64,000 nt of DNA, taken from positions 62,001 to 126,000 of the forward strand of contig CAZOOK010000006.1 of the NCBI GenBank assembly GCA_964581385.1, given 5' to 3'. The position numbers and the translations under genes are program-made. Under the pieces are notes generated by a model, which was not told the origin of the DNA, did no database searches, and worked only from the letters and a program-made list of their open reading frames with translations. Source of the DNA: CAZOOK01 sp964581385 (GTDB lineage Bacteria > Pseudomonadota > Gammaproteobacteria > Nevskiales > Nevskiaceae). Each line of letters starts with the position of its first letter. Positions within the stretch are counted from its first letter, which is position 1. Below, piece by piece: positions 27,720 to 36,604 of this stretch.

Positions 27720-28928
27720 ATGCAGAATCAAGCCACCGTGGTTCGGCTGGCGTCGCGTCAGCAATCGGCGTTTTCCGAGGCTGCGCCGAACAAGTTTGAG
27801 CCGATCGCATCCGATGAACTGAGTTCGCTGTTGCAACTCCTCTACCAGGAGGCGATGGAATCGCCGCCGTGGAAGAAGACTTTCGAGATCCTTCGCGAGC
27901 GGCTCAATTGTTTGCATCTGACGATGCTGATCCGCCCGCTTTCCTCCGACAATCCCGGCACCATGATGGTGACGGGCGACAACGTCACCGAGCAGGGTAC
28001 GGCCTCGTATAAATCCCATTTCTTCGCGGTCGATCCATTCGTCGGCCTGCCGCCGGACGATGTCGTGACTGTTCAGGAACTCATCGGTGATGAAGAGTGG
28101 CAGCGCAGTGCAATCTACCAGGAATACATGCGTCCGCTCGGCATCCGTTATCTGCTTGGCGCGGATATCGTCACCGACGATGGGCTCGAATGCCGTTTGC
28201 GCCTGACCCGTTCCGAAGGCCAGCCGCAATTTTCCGAAGCTGACAAAGGGTTCTGCCGTGTGCTGTTGCCGCATTTAAAGCGCGCAATCGAACTGCATGC
28301 CCGCCTCGAATCGATGGAGTGCGAGCGCCAGCTTTTTGCCGGCACCATGAACCGCATGCTGGTCGGCATGATCACCTTCGATCAGCAAGGTGTGATTCTG
28401 GAGGTCAACGAGGAAGCCAAGAGTATTCTTGCCGAGAAAGATGGTGTTCGCCTGATCGGAAACACGCTGCGCGCCGACAGCGCGCGCGAGCACCGCGAAT
28501 TGCAAAACCTGATCCGGCAGGCGCTTGCCGAGCATTCCATACAGACGGGTCCGACGGTTATTGAGGCGATGTCGATCACCCGTCCGTCCGGTCGCGCCAA
28601 GCTCGGCCTACTGGTACGCAGGGTGCCGCTGGGCGAATGGTCGGAGGGGAAGCAGCGGCCAACCCTGGTCGCGTTCCTGCGCGATCCCGAACACCGCTCT
28701 ATGGCGTCACACGAAATCCTGCGCCGCTTGTTCGATTTCACGCGCATGGAAGCTTCCCTGGCGCTGCTGCTCGTGAACGGTCTGTCACTCGACGAGGCCG
28801 CTGAGGAACTCGGCATCAAGCGCAACACCGCGCGCACGCATCTGCGCTCGATCTTTTTCAAGACTGGCGTCACGCGCCAGACGACGCTGGTGCGTGTGGT
28901 GCTCAATAGTGTCGCGCAGCTGGGTTAA
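27720..28928 (+). CDS. LuxR-type transcriptional regulator
   Basis: This 402-aa protein has a C-terminal LuxR helix-turn-helix (EASLALLLVNGLSLDEAAEELGIKRNTARTHLRSIFFKTGVTRQTTLVRVVL) and a large N-terminal sensory region, including a PAS-like stretch (FAGTMNRMLVGMITFDQQGVILEVNEEAKSILAEKDGVRLIG). I use the ATG at 27720 after the ribosome site gtggaggag. An in-frame GTG lies two codons upstream. The 298-base upstream region includes an AT-rich patch near 27470-27490 that may hold its promoter. It lies between the flavin reductase and the meta-cleavage genes and is a plausible activator of that locus. Confidence 0.83.
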   Translation: MQNQATVVRLASRQQSAFSEAAPNKFEPIASDELSSLLQLLYQEAMESPPWKKTFEILRERLNCLHLTMLIRPLSSDNPGTMMVTGDNVTEQGTASYKSHFFAVDPFVGLPPDDVVTVQELIGDEEWQRSAIYQEYMRPLGIRYLLGADIVTDDGLECRLRLTRSEGQPQFSEADKGFCRVLLPHLKRAIELHARLESMECERQLFAGTMNRMLVGMITFDQQGVILEVNEEAKSILAEKDGVRLIGNTLRADSAREHRELQNLIRQALAEHSIQTGPTVIEAMSITRPSGRAKLGLLVRRVPLGEWSEGKQRPTLVAFLRDPEHRSMASHEILRRLFDFTRMEASLALLLVNGLSLDEAAEELGIKRNTARTHLRSIFFKTGVTRQTTLVRVVLNSVAQLG

Positions 28929-28945
28929 ATTTACTGTCAGGTAAA

Positions 28946-28974
28946 TCTGGCGGCCTGATTCCCAGGCCGCCAGA
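28946..28974. terminator. Bidirectional terminator between convergent genes
   Basis: A perfect 12-bp stem (tctggcggcctg with caggccgccaga, loop attcc) sits midway between the ends of the LuxR gene and the convergent NTF2-like gene. It has short T-rich flanks on both strands (gttttcc rightward, atttacc leftward). Confidence 0.7.
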
Positions 28975-28995
28975 ACCGTGGTTTTCCATTCCTGA

Positions 28996-29508
28996 TTACA
29001 TGCCGGGCGGCAGCGGTTTTGCATGCTTGCCCAAATAGTGGGCGGTGATGTTCGGTGTCTCCTTGACCTCGGTGACGATTTCGAACACCCGTTCGTAGCT
29101 TTGGTGCTGGAACAGCCACTTTCCGTCGCGCTTTACATAGCGGTCGCGATAGAGCGCCGTACCGTCGGTAACGATTTTGTGGCGCAAGTTCAAAAACCAG
29201 TCTCGCAGGTACCACACGCCGGTCGCTTCTGTTGGCGAGATGATATCGATCTCGGGGTGATGCACGTTGTGGACGGCGACGGCTTCAGAATGAAAGGCGA
29301 AGGCCAGCGCTTCGAGGATCTTGTCGCGACCCTGAGCTTCAAAGCGATAGCTACCGCCGATATAGCAGACGCTAGCGTCCTCAACGAACAGCTCGCGCAG
29401 TTCGGCTTGGTTGGCGGTATCGATGCAGCGGCAATAGCGGTATTTCAGCCGGCGGATTTCCTCCTGGTCCATCAATATTTGTACATCGCGACTTAATTTA
29501 TCGCTCAT
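28996..29508 (-). CDS. SnoaL-like/NTF2-fold protein
   Basis: This 170-aa protein begins with the helix QILMDQEEIRRLKYRYCRCIDTANQAELRELFVEDASVCY and ends with sheet strands ending in GKWLFQHQSYERVFEIV. It is typical of the SnoaL_4-like group found next to ring-hydroxylating and steroid genes. Its ATG overlaps the stop of the upstream SDR gene (ATGA), so the two are co-translated and likely act in the same pathway. Hydration, dehydration or isomerisation of a cyclic ketone is possible, but catalytic residues cannot be confirmed by eye. Confidence 0.78.
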   Translation of the reverse strand: MSDKLSRDVQILMDQEEIRRLKYRYCRCIDTANQAELRELFVEDASVCYIGGSYRFEAQGRDKILEALAFAFHSEAVAVHNVHHPEIDIISPTEATGVWYLRDWFLNLRHKIVTDGTALYRDRYVKRDGKWLFQHQSYERVFEIVTEVKETPNITAHYLGKHAKPLPPGM

Positions 29509-30296
29509 TTTGATTTCTCCTGATTATTGGTGTTGGCTGCTGTTAGAAACGCGGGCCATTCGCCGCCGCCATGCAATGTCAGGTTAGTACCGGACATATA
29601 GTTCGCTAGTGGTGACGCGACCCAAACGCAGGCGGCGCCGATGTCGCTGGGCTTGGCGAGCCGTTTAAGTGGAATGGTTTCGGCGACGGCGGCGAGCCCC
29701 GCCTCGTCGCCATAATGCAGATCGGACTGTTCCGTATGCACGATGCCGGGACTGACGGCGACCACGCGTACTTTCGGTGCCCATTCGATCGCGAGTGACT
29801 GTGTCAGGCTGAGAACGCCGGCCTTGGCCGCGCCATACGCAGCGGTGCCGGGCGAGGGACGCAGCGCGCTGACGCTACCGACGAACACGATAACGCCGCC
29901 TTCGGTCTGTTCCTGCATCAGCGCGTTGGCTTTCTGCGCCAGATTCAGCGGTGCCAGCAGATTGAGGCGGATAATCGACTCATGAAAACGTGGCGATGCC
30001 TTGTTGGCCAGCGCGAATGGCGCGCCGCCCGCATTGTTGACCAGTATGTCGAGCCGCCCGTGGCGTTCACGGATGCCGGCGAAAAGGCTTTCGATCGCTT
30101 CGATGTCACGCACGTCCGCAGCGACGAACTCCGCGCGCCGGCCAGCGGCCTCCGGCATCGATTCCGGCGCGTGGCGCCCGCAGACGACGACGGTCGCGCC
30201 GGCGGCCAAAAAGCTCTCGCTGATGCCACGGCCGACGCCTTTGGCGCCGCCGGTGACGAGGACCACGCGTCCATCGAATCTGATTTCACCGCTCAT
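29505..30296 (-). CDS. SDR-family oxidoreductase
   Basis: This 263-aa classical SDR has the cofactor motif VTGGAKGVGRGI (residues 14-25), NNAGG, a catalytic Ser in VGSVSAL and Tyr-x-x-x-Lys in AAYGAAKAGVLSLTQ. The C-terminal ANYMSGTNLTLHGGGEWP is also typical. It would oxidise an alcohol or reduce a ketone with NAD(P). It forms a two-gene leftward operon with the NTF2-like gene and is divergent from the meta-cleavage operon, so a step in the same ring-degradation pathway is likely. Confidence 0.85.
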   Translation of the reverse strand: MSGEIRFDGRVVLVTGGAKGVGRGISESFLAAGATVVVCGRHAPESMPEAAGRRAEFVAADVRDIEAIESLFAGIRERHGRLDILVNNAGGAPFALANKASPRFHESIIRLNLLAPLNLAQKANALMQEQTEGGVIVFVGSVSALRPSPGTAAYGAAKAGVLSLTQSLAIEWAPKVRVVAVSPGIVHTEQSDLHYGDEAGLAAVAETIPLKRLAKPSDIGAACVWVASPLANYMSGTNLTLHGGGEWPAFLTAANTNNQEKSK

Positions 30297-30433
30297 GGCC
30301 GGAATCGAGGTTTCCTGGGGTTGGTAGCATCATAGGCAGAGAGTATGGTTATTACTTTCGTCCAAAAGGACGAGGCATGCCCCGGCCCGGACGGTGAGCA
30401 TACACAGGCCCACATTCGCGGGCAGGAGCCTAC

Positions 30434-31264
30434 ATGACTGCAAAACCGGCCCCAGAAGGCCAGTACGTGAAACTGCCCAACGGGCACCGTGTTCACTACC
30501 TCGACTACGGCAAGGGGCCGGTCGTGGTGTTTCTGCACGGCTCCGGTTCGGGTGCTTTCGGTTACAGTAATTTCAAGGGCAATTTTCCGCACCTTGTCGA
30601 AAACGGCTATCGGGTGATCCTGCCGGATCTGCTCGGTTTCGGTTATTCGGATAAGCCTGACAACATCGAATATCCCCTCGCTCTGTTTGCGCAGTGCGTT
30701 ACGCAGATGCTCGATCACATCGGCGTTGAAAAATATTCGCTGGTCGGCAACTCGCTCGGTGGTGCCACCGCGCTGCAGATCGCACTCGACAATCCCAGCC
30801 GCGTCGAGAAGCTGGTGGTGATGGCGCCGGGCGGTGTCGAGGACCAGCCGGAATATTTCAAGATGCCGGGCATGGCGAAAGTGCGCGACGTGTTCATGTC
30901 ATCCGAGCCGGTGACGCCCGCGCGCCTGAAAGATCTCTTCATCAGCGCTTTTGTCGTCAATCCGGCCTGTGTTGACGATGAACTGGTCAACGAGCGCTGG
31001 CACGCAATGCAGTTGCAGAATCCGCAGGTCATGCGCGCGATGAAAGTGCCGAACATCACGGCGCGTCTCGGCGCGATCAAATGTCCGACGCTGGGCTTCT
31101 GGGGCATCAACGAACTGATCATGCCGGAAACCGGCATTCTCAAACTCGCCAAGGGCATTCCCAACATGCGCCTGGTTACCGTGCCGAACTGTGGTCACTG
31201 GGTAATGATCGAGCATCGCGGACTGTTCAACCGGCTCACGCTGGATTTTCTTAAGAACGGTTGA
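30434..31264 (+). CDS. Meta-cleavage product hydrolase (alpha/beta hydrolase)
   Basis: This 276-aa protein belongs to the MhpC/BphD/HsaD group, which hydrolyses the C-C bond of extradiol ring-fission products to a 2-hydroxydienoate and an acid. It shows VVFLHGSGSGAFGYSNF (oxyanion hole), Ser107 in LVGNSLGG and His255 in PNCGHWVMIEH. The expected acid in the WGxxD motif is Glu (WGINELIMP, residue 227), not Asp, which is unusual. The ribosome site is gcaggag. It is the first gene of a four-gene operon for the complete lower pathway. Confidence 0.87.
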   Translation: MTAKPAPEGQYVKLPNGHRVHYLDYGKGPVVVFLHGSGSGAFGYSNFKGNFPHLVENGYRVILPDLLGFGYSDKPDNIEYPLALFAQCVTQMLDHIGVEKYSLVGNSLGGATALQIALDNPSRVEKLVVMAPGGVEDQPEYFKMPGMAKVRDVFMSSEPVTPARLKDLFISAFVVNPACVDDELVNERWHAMQLQNPQVMRAMKVPNITARLGAIKCPTLGFWGINELIMPETGILKLAKGIPNMRLVTVPNCGHWVMIEHRGLFNRLTLDFLKNG

Positions 31265-31271
31265 GCCGGCG

Positions 31272-32069
31272 ATGACCCTCGAAGCACAGGCCCTGGATCG
31301 CCTCGGCGACGAATTGTTTTCGGCGCTGCGCGCGCGCCACATGCTCGATCCGCTGACTGACCGTTATCCCGATCTGGCGATCGAGGATGCCTATCGCATT
31401 TCGCTGCGCTTTCTCGAACACCGCAAGGCCGATGGCGAACGCGTGATCGGCAAGAAGATCGGCGTAACCAGCAAGGCCGTGCAGGACATGCTAAATGTGC
31501 ATCAGCCGGATTTCGGTTTTCTTACCGATACCATGCGCGTCGCCAATGGGGCCACCGTGAGTTTCGCGCAAAGCCGGTTGATCCAGCCGCGCGCCGAAGG
31601 CGAGATCGCGTTCGTGCTGAAGCATGATCTGAAAGGTCCGGGCGTGACCAAAGAGCAGGTGCTGGAAGCGACCGACTACGTGGTGCCATGTTTCGAGATT
31701 GTCGATTCGCGTATCCGCAACTGGAAGATCAAGATTCAGGACACAATTGCCGACAACGCGTCCAGCGGCGTGTTCCTGCTCGGCATGCCGACGTTCGCGC
31801 CGGGCAAGATCGATCTCGCCAACGTGAAAGTGAACCTGTATCGCAACGAAGAGCTGTGTGGCAGCGGCGTGGGTTCGGCCGTGCAAGGCCATCCGGCGAC
31901 GGCGGTCGCCTGGCTTGCCAATACGTTGGGCCAGTTCGGCATTCCTTTTCTAAAAGGTGAAATCATTCTCTCCGGATCGGTGACGCCGCTCGTCGATGCT
32001 CGCATCGGTGACCGTTTCCGCCTGGATCTGGGCGGGGTCGGGCAGGCCACCGTCTCATTTGAAGCGTAG
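31272..32069 (+). CDS. 2-keto-4-pentenoate hydratase/4-oxalocrotonate decarboxylase family
   Basis: This 265-aa enzyme follows the hydrolase gene by 7 bases. It has the FAH-like fold seen in MhpD/DmpE/TesE: RVIGKKIGVTSKAVQDMLNVHQPDFGFLTD, QPRAEGEIAFVLKHDLKGPG, CFEIVDSRIRNWKIKIQDTIADNASSG and HPATAVAWLANTLGQFG. It hydrates 2-hydroxy-2,4-dienoates to 4-hydroxy-2-oxo acids for the aldolase. Decarboxylase members of the family look very similar, but the adjacent hydrolase rather than a dehydrogenase/isomerase branch favours hydratase. Confidence 0.87.
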   Translation: MTLEAQALDRLGDELFSALRARHMLDPLTDRYPDLAIEDAYRISLRFLEHRKADGERVIGKKIGVTSKAVQDMLNVHQPDFGFLTDTMRVANGATVSFAQSRLIQPRAEGEIAFVLKHDLKGPGVTKEQVLEATDYVVPCFEIVDSRIRNWKIKIQDTIADNASSGVFLLGMPTFAPGKIDLANVKVNLYRNEELCGSGVGSAVQGHPATAVAWLANTLGQFGIPFLKGEIILSGSVTPLVDARIGDRFRLDLGGVGQATVSFEA

Positions 32070-32079
32070 GAATCTTTCG

Positions 32080-32994
32080 ATGGCAAAAAAAATCAGATGC
32101 GCGATGATTGGATCGGGCAACATCGGTACCGATCTGCTGTACAAGCTCAAGCGCAGCGAGTTGCTGGAACCGGTATGGATGGTTGGCATCGAGGCGGCCA
32201 GTGAAGGCCTCGCGCGTGCGCGCGATATGGGTCTGAAGACCACCGACAAGGGTGTGGATGGTCTGCTGCCATTCGTGAAAGAGGACGATATCCGGATCGC
32301 ATTCGACGCGACCTCCGCATACGTGCACAAGGACAACTCCGACAAGCTCAACGCACTCGGCGTGATGATGATCGATCTCACACCGGCCGCGATCGGTCCT
32401 TACTGCGTGCCGCCGATCAATCTCAAAGATCACGCCGGCAAGCGCGAGATGAACGTCAACATGGTGACCTGCGGTGGGCAGGCGACGATCCCGATGGTTT
32501 ATGCGGTGTCGCGTGTGCAGAAGGTGAAATACGCAGAAATCGTTGCGACGGTGTCGTCGCGCTCGGTCGGTCCCGGCACGCGCAAGAATATCGACGAGTT
32601 CACACGCACGACCGCGGGCGCGGTGGCGAAGATCGGCGGTGCCGATCAAGGCAAGGCCATCATCGTCATCAACCCGGCCGATCCGCCGCTGATCATGCGC
32701 GACACCATCCACTGCCTGACCCACGATGCGCCGAAGCAGGCGCTGATCGAAGAGTCAGTGCACGACATGCTCAAGGAAGTGCAGAAGTACGTGCCGGGCT
32801 ATCGCCTCGTCAACGGCCCCGTGTTCGATGGCGATCGCGTGACAACCTATATGGAAGTCGAAGGCCTCGGCGACTATCTGCCGAAGTACGCGGGCAACCT
32901 CGACATCATGACTGCGGCGGCGACGCGCACGGCTGAAATGTTCGCCGAAGAAATGTTGTCAGGCCGGCTGACGCTGAAATCCGTCGCAGCTTAG
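32080..32994 (+). CDS. mhpF: Acetaldehyde/propionaldehyde dehydrogenase (acylating)
   Basis: This 304-aa enzyme converts the aldehyde released by the aldolase into an acyl-CoA with NAD and CoA. It starts at the ATG at 32080 (MAKKIRCAMIGSGNIGTDL) with the Rossmann loop. The catalytic Cys lies in NMVTCGGQATIPMVYAV, and SSRSVGPGTRKNIDEFTRTTAGA and MRDTIHCLTHD are conserved. These enzymes form a complex with the aldolase and channel the aldehyde; that aldolase is the next gene, 15 bases away. Whether the acyl is acetyl or propionyl (steroid type) cannot be told from sequence. Confidence 0.9.
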   Translation: MAKKIRCAMIGSGNIGTDLLYKLKRSELLEPVWMVGIEAASEGLARARDMGLKTTDKGVDGLLPFVKEDDIRIAFDATSAYVHKDNSDKLNALGVMMIDLTPAAIGPYCVPPINLKDHAGKREMNVNMVTCGGQATIPMVYAVSRVQKVKYAEIVATVSSRSVGPGTRKNIDEFTRTTAGAVAKIGGADQGKAIIVINPADPPLIMRDTIHCLTHDAPKQALIEESVHDMLKEVQKYVPGYRLVNGPVFDGDRVTTYMEVEGLGDYLPKYAGNLDIMTAAATRTAEMFAEEMLSGRLTLKSVAA

Positions 32995-33009
32995 TAGAGA
33001 CTACTGAAC

Positions 33010-34062
33010 ATGAATCTCAAAGGCATCAAGGTCACAGTGCATGACATGTCGCTGCGCGACGGTATGCACCCGAAGCGCCATCAGATTTCGATTGCACAGA
33101 TGAAGTCGATCGCCAAGGGCATGGACGAAGCCGGCGTGCCGCTGATCGAAATCACGCATGGCGACGGCTTGGGCGGCGCCTCCGTCAACTACGGTTTCCC
33201 GGCCGCGAGCGATGAGGAATACCTGCGCGCAGTGATTCCGCTGCTGAAGAAAAGCAAAGTGTCTGCACTGCTGCTGCCAGGTATCGGCACTGTCGATCAT
33301 CTGAAGATGGCGGCGGACTGCGGCGTGACCACGATTCGCGTGGCCACGCATTGCACCGAGGCCGATGTCTCCGAACAGCACATCGCGCTCGGTCGCAAGA
33401 TGGGTCTCGACACGGTTGGCTTCCTGATGATGGCGCACATGATCGAGCCGGCGCAGCTCGTCGAGCAGGCCAAGCTGATGGAGTCCTACGGCGCCAACTG
33501 TCTTTACTGCACCGATTCCGCCGGCTACATGCTCCCCGACGATGTCACTGCACGCATCAGCTTGCTGCGCGAAAAACTCAAGCCAGAGACCGAACTCGGC
33601 TTCCATGGTCATCACAACATGTCGATGGGCGTTGCCAACTCGATCGCGGCCGTCGCCGCTGGCGCACGACGCATTGACGGCGCGTGCGGCGGCCTCGGCG
33701 CCGGTGCCGGCAATACACCTACGGAAGTATTTGTCGCGGTCTGTAACCGTATGGGCATCGAGACAGGTGTCGACGTGTTCAAGATCTCAGATGTCGCCGA
33801 AGATCTGATCCAGCCGATCCTCGATTTTCCGATTCGTATCGACCGTAACGCGCTGACGCTCGGCTACGCCGGTGTGTACTCATCGTTCCTGTTGTTCGCG
33901 CAGCGTGCCGAAAAGCGCTATGGCATTTCCGCGCGTGAAATCCTGCTCGAGCTCGGTCGCCGTAAGATGGTCGGCGGACAAGAAGACATGATTGAGGATG
34001 CTGCGCTGACGATGGCGAAGGAGCGCGCTGCTGGCAAGAAGCCCATTATTGCGAAGGCCTGA
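33010..34062 (+). CDS. mhpE: 4-hydroxy-2-oxovalerate aldolase
   Basis: This 350-aa DRE-TIM type aldolase cleaves 4-hydroxy-2-oxo acids to pyruvate and an aldehyde. It begins KVTVHDMSLRDGMHPKRHQ (metal-site Asp in LRDG), continues ITHGDGLGGASVNYGF and CLYCTDSAGYMLPDD, and contains the metal His pair in ELGFHGHHNMSMGVANSIAA. The length fits the class that pairs with acylating aldehyde dehydrogenase. It closes the lower-pathway operon and is convergent with the cyclase gene 12 bases away. Confidence 0.92.
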   Translation: MNLKGIKVTVHDMSLRDGMHPKRHQISIAQMKSIAKGMDEAGVPLIEITHGDGLGGASVNYGFPAASDEEYLRAVIPLLKKSKVSALLLPGIGTVDHLKMAADCGVTTIRVATHCTEADVSEQHIALGRKMGLDTVGFLMMAHMIEPAQLVEQAKLMESYGANCLYCTDSAGYMLPDDVTARISLLREKLKPETELGFHGHHNMSMGVANSIAAVAAGARRIDGACGGLGAGAGNTPTEVFVAVCNRMGIETGVDVFKISDVAEDLIQPILDFPIRIDRNALTLGYAGVYSSFLLFAQRAEKRYGISAREILLELGRRKMVGGQEDMIEDAALTMAKERAAGKKPIIAKA

Positions 34063-34074
34063 GCATCACCTTTG

Positions 34075-35322
34075 TTATGGGACCGCGTCAGATTTTTTCA
34101 CGCTCTTGAGTACGATCGGCTCGTCCTTTCTGAATAGCGACAGCCGGTCACGTCCTTGTCGCTTGGCTTCGTAAAGCGCCTCATCGGCGTTGTTGATCAA
34201 CCGATAGCCCTGATCCGGTGTGGTGGGGACGATTGCTGCCACGCCGATACTGCATGTCACCGCTATCCGCTGCTCGTGATGAAACAGCTTGATTCCGCGC
34301 ACCGCTTCGAGTGTGCGCTGAGCGATGGAAAGTGCACCGGTGCCGTCCGTATTGCTGAGCATGACGATGAATTCCTCGCCGCCGTAACGCGCGATAATGT
34401 CGCCGGTGCGTTGTATCTCCTCTTGCGCGACGCGGGCGATGTTCTGCAGGCACAGATCGCCGAACGCGTGTCCGTAGGAATCATTGATGCGTTTGAAGTG
34501 GTCAAGATCGATCAGCAGGATCGCGATTGACTGACGCTGGCCGCAGGCGCGCTTCCATTCCGTGTCGAAACGCACGTCGAAGAATAGGCGGTTGTGCAAT
34601 TTGGTGAGCGCGTCGGTGATGCTCAGTTGCTCGAGCTCGCGGGCGCGTTCCTCTAGCAGCAACCGGTTGGTCAGTGCGTTCCAGTAATCGTTGTGTACAG
34701 CCCGTGAAGCGGTGCTGACGTAGATCACGTAGATACAGCTCAGCACCGAGATCAGCGCATGATCGACATTGAAATCCAGCATCAGCCCAACGGTCGCGGG
34801 GAATAGCACCGCGGCGGGAAACAGGTAGCGCAGAAGGGGGTTGATCGCTAGCGAGCCGGCCCCGGCTCCGGCGATGCCGCAAGCCGAAGCCAGCATTGCC
34901 AGCTCATTAACCTTCAGTTCCTTGACGTGGATACTGATTGCAGTGAGCACGCCCCAATGGAGACCATTGAACAGCAGGACGCCGATCAGACACCCACGTG
35001 CAACTTTGAAGCGGGCCCGCAACAGCAGGGGCAATCGATGGATGATTCCCGCGCGCACTATTGCGACAACGAGAAACAGGCCGACATTGATCAGCATGAA
35101 TTGCAGATGCTGATGATGCAGGCCGCTGACTAAACTGATCGCGAGCCACAGCACTAGATAGAAGAAAGTTCCGCTCGCCGCGCGCTTGCCCAAATCGAGC
35201 AAGGCGAGCTCTTGTAAATGCGCAGAACAATTCATTCCGGACGCTGCATTCTCCCCGCTACGCGCCACTGAAACGCTGTTGTCGCCGTCGTGGCCAAACG
35301 CAATTCCAGGGTGCCCACTCAT
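34075..35322 (-). CDS. Diguanylate cyclase with membrane sensor domain
   Basis: This protein of about 415 aa makes cyclic di-GMP. The C-terminal GGDEF domain is intact: active site RYGGEEFIVML and an inhibitory-site RxxD (RTGD) five residues before it, so product inhibition is likely. The N-terminal half has about six hydrophobic segments, a membrane sensor of uncharacterised type. The start is uncertain: GTG at 35358, ATG at 35322 (used) or ATG at 35235, where the conserved part begins MNCSAHLQELALLDLG. It lies next to a TetR gene and the secreted esterases, but no functional link is shown. Confidence 0.85.
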   Translation of the reverse strand: MSGHPGIAFGHDGDNSVSVARSGENAASGMNCSAHLQELALLDLGKRAASGTFFYLVLWLAISLVSGLHHQHLQFMLINVGLFLVVAIVRAGIIHRLPLLLRARFKVARGCLIGVLLFNGLHWGVLTAISIHVKELKVNELAMLASACGIAGAGAGSLAINPLLRYLFPAAVLFPATVGLMLDFNVDHALISVLSCIYVIYVSTASRAVHNDYWNALTNRLLLEERARELEQLSITDALTKLHNRLFFDVRFDTEWKRACGQRQSIAILLIDLDHFKRINDSYGHAFGDLCLQNIARVAQEEIQRTGDIIARYGGEEFIVMLSNTDGTGALSIAQRTLEAVRGIKLFHHEQRIAVTCSIGVAAIVPTTPDQGYRLINNADEALYEAKRQGRDRLSLFRKDEPIVLKSVKKSDAVP

Positions 35323-35492
35323 CGACGGATGATCTTCTTTCTTCGCGAAGCGAACCACCCAAGTCTAACGATCGTTTATCAACCTTGGAAGTCCGGGTCT
35401 GCGCCCCTTTGTGACAAACATCGCGTTTCCCCGTCGGGGTCCATAGATGGGCACGCAAAAACCTCGGGCCTGCGCATAAGGCGGGCGAACAC

Positions 35493-36107
35493 CTATCTGT
35501 CGCCAAACAATACCTGGACAGGAATCCCAACCCATGTTTTCAGAAGGGCTCTGAGATAGTTTTCGTCCTTGAATTGTGGATTCGGAATAGTAAGCAACGA
35601 CCACAGCAGTCTGACCATCAGCTCCGTGATTTCGCGGAGATGTTCCGAGCTGACCCCCTCGCGCTTGTCGACGAATAGAATTTGTGCCGCGTCCTCAGCC
35701 GCGCTTTTCAGCGACGCGGGGGAAAAGACGATATCTACGACTTGCTTGGGCGGGGTGACGCCAAAGAAAATTTCAACGAGCAGGCGGTCCTTGGGAATTT
35801 CTTGATACATGAATATCAACGATTCCACTGCACGTTCGGCGGGTGTTTTGTACTTCTGGAGGTGTCGGGAAACTCGGAAAATGATGCCATCGCCTACTGA
35901 GTTGATCGCGCTGTGACAAAGCATTTCGACGTTATCGAAGTAACGGTAAAAAGTCTGCCGCGTGATGCCGACCTCACGGGCAATATTGCTGACGTTGAGC
36001 GCACCGACCCCGTGTCGCTTCACGAGTTGTTCCGTAGCTCTATAAAGTCGCTGCCGTGCGTCGGAATCGGATTTTGGCAGCGTGCCGTTCCAAGCTTTAT
36101 TTCTCAT
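35493..36107 (-). CDS. TetR-family transcriptional regulator
   Basis: This 204-aa protein has an N-terminal HTH (ARQRLYRATEQLVKRHGVGALNVSNIAREVGITRQTFYRYFDNVEMLCHSAIN) and a C-terminal ligand-binding domain of about 140 residues. It is divergent from the first esterase gene, with a 480-base gap holding that gene's promoter and leader, so it may regulate the esterases or itself. No clear dyad operator was found near the promoter. The GC content here is slightly lower than in the catabolic genes. Confidence 0.8.
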   Translation of the reverse strand: MRNKAWNGTLPKSDSDARQRLYRATEQLVKRHGVGALNVSNIAREVGITRQTFYRYFDNVEMLCHSAINSVGDGIIFRVSRHLQKYKTPAERAVESLIFMYQEIPKDRLLVEIFFGVTPPKQVVDIVFSPASLKSAAEDAAQILFVDKREGVSSEHLREITELMVRLLWSLLTIPNPQFKDENYLRALLKTWVGIPVQVLFGDR

Positions 36108-36288
36108 GCGGATAAGGAACGATGAAGGATCGTGGGACCAATGCGCAGCTCCCGTTCAGGTTTGTGTAGACAATTGAACTTTACCCTTTTGCGGAAATGG
36201 CTTCCATCCATGGCACGCCGTTCCCTTCCAAGACTGCCGCGAAGAAGACAGGGCGGGGCAGTCGATGGAATTGACTACCGACGGATTC

Positions 36289-36316
36289 TTGACAGGGGAT
36301 CTGCAACTGGTATATT
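36289..36316 (+). promoter_or_regulatory. Sigma70-type promoter of esterase 1
   Basis: TTGACA at 36289-36294 and TATATT at 36311-36316 are separated by 16 bases. An equivalent TTGACA-16-TACAGT occurs before the second esterase at the same relative place, which supports both. Confidence 0.7.
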
Positions 36317-36322
36317 ACGGGA

Positions 36323-36604
36323 TAGTTAATAAAATTGTACTGATCGTACAAAAATTTTGATCGAAGCAAACGATGGTGCGGCATATATAAAAAGCCACGC
36401 AACACACGTAGTGGCATCGGCGAGGGGAGATTCTGTGTCTATTTGCGAACTAATCATCCGAGTTAAGTACCGTCCTGTTGGAACGGCGGTTCGCAATATC
36501 CCCAAGGACCTGAATTGCTCGGCAGATTGCTGGGATTGGTAGTAGTGGCGAATCCGCAATGGTATGCGGGTCTATAACAACGAAACGAGTTGGAGGAGAA
36601 GCTA
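36323..36604 (+). ncRNA. Conserved structured 5' leader of esterase 1
   Basis: About 280 bases lie between the promoter and the ATG. They align well with the leader of esterase 2. Shared elements are a gccac/gtggc hairpin (36394-36415), the block gagattctgt and tgtctatttgcg, a second hairpin at 36470-36486 (CCGTCC/GGAACGG), the long invariant block aattgctcggcagattgc, and ccgcaatggtatgcgg shortly before the ggaggag ribosome site. I recognise no known riboswitch class. It could be a regulatory RNA or simply recently duplicated sequence. Confidence 0.55.

Noticed and set aside
36323..36604. Esterase leader considered as a c-di-GMP (GEMM) or other known riboswitch
   Set aside because: A diguanylate cyclase gene is nearby, but the leader lacks the GEMM core and tetraloop receptor sequences. 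I could match no known class.
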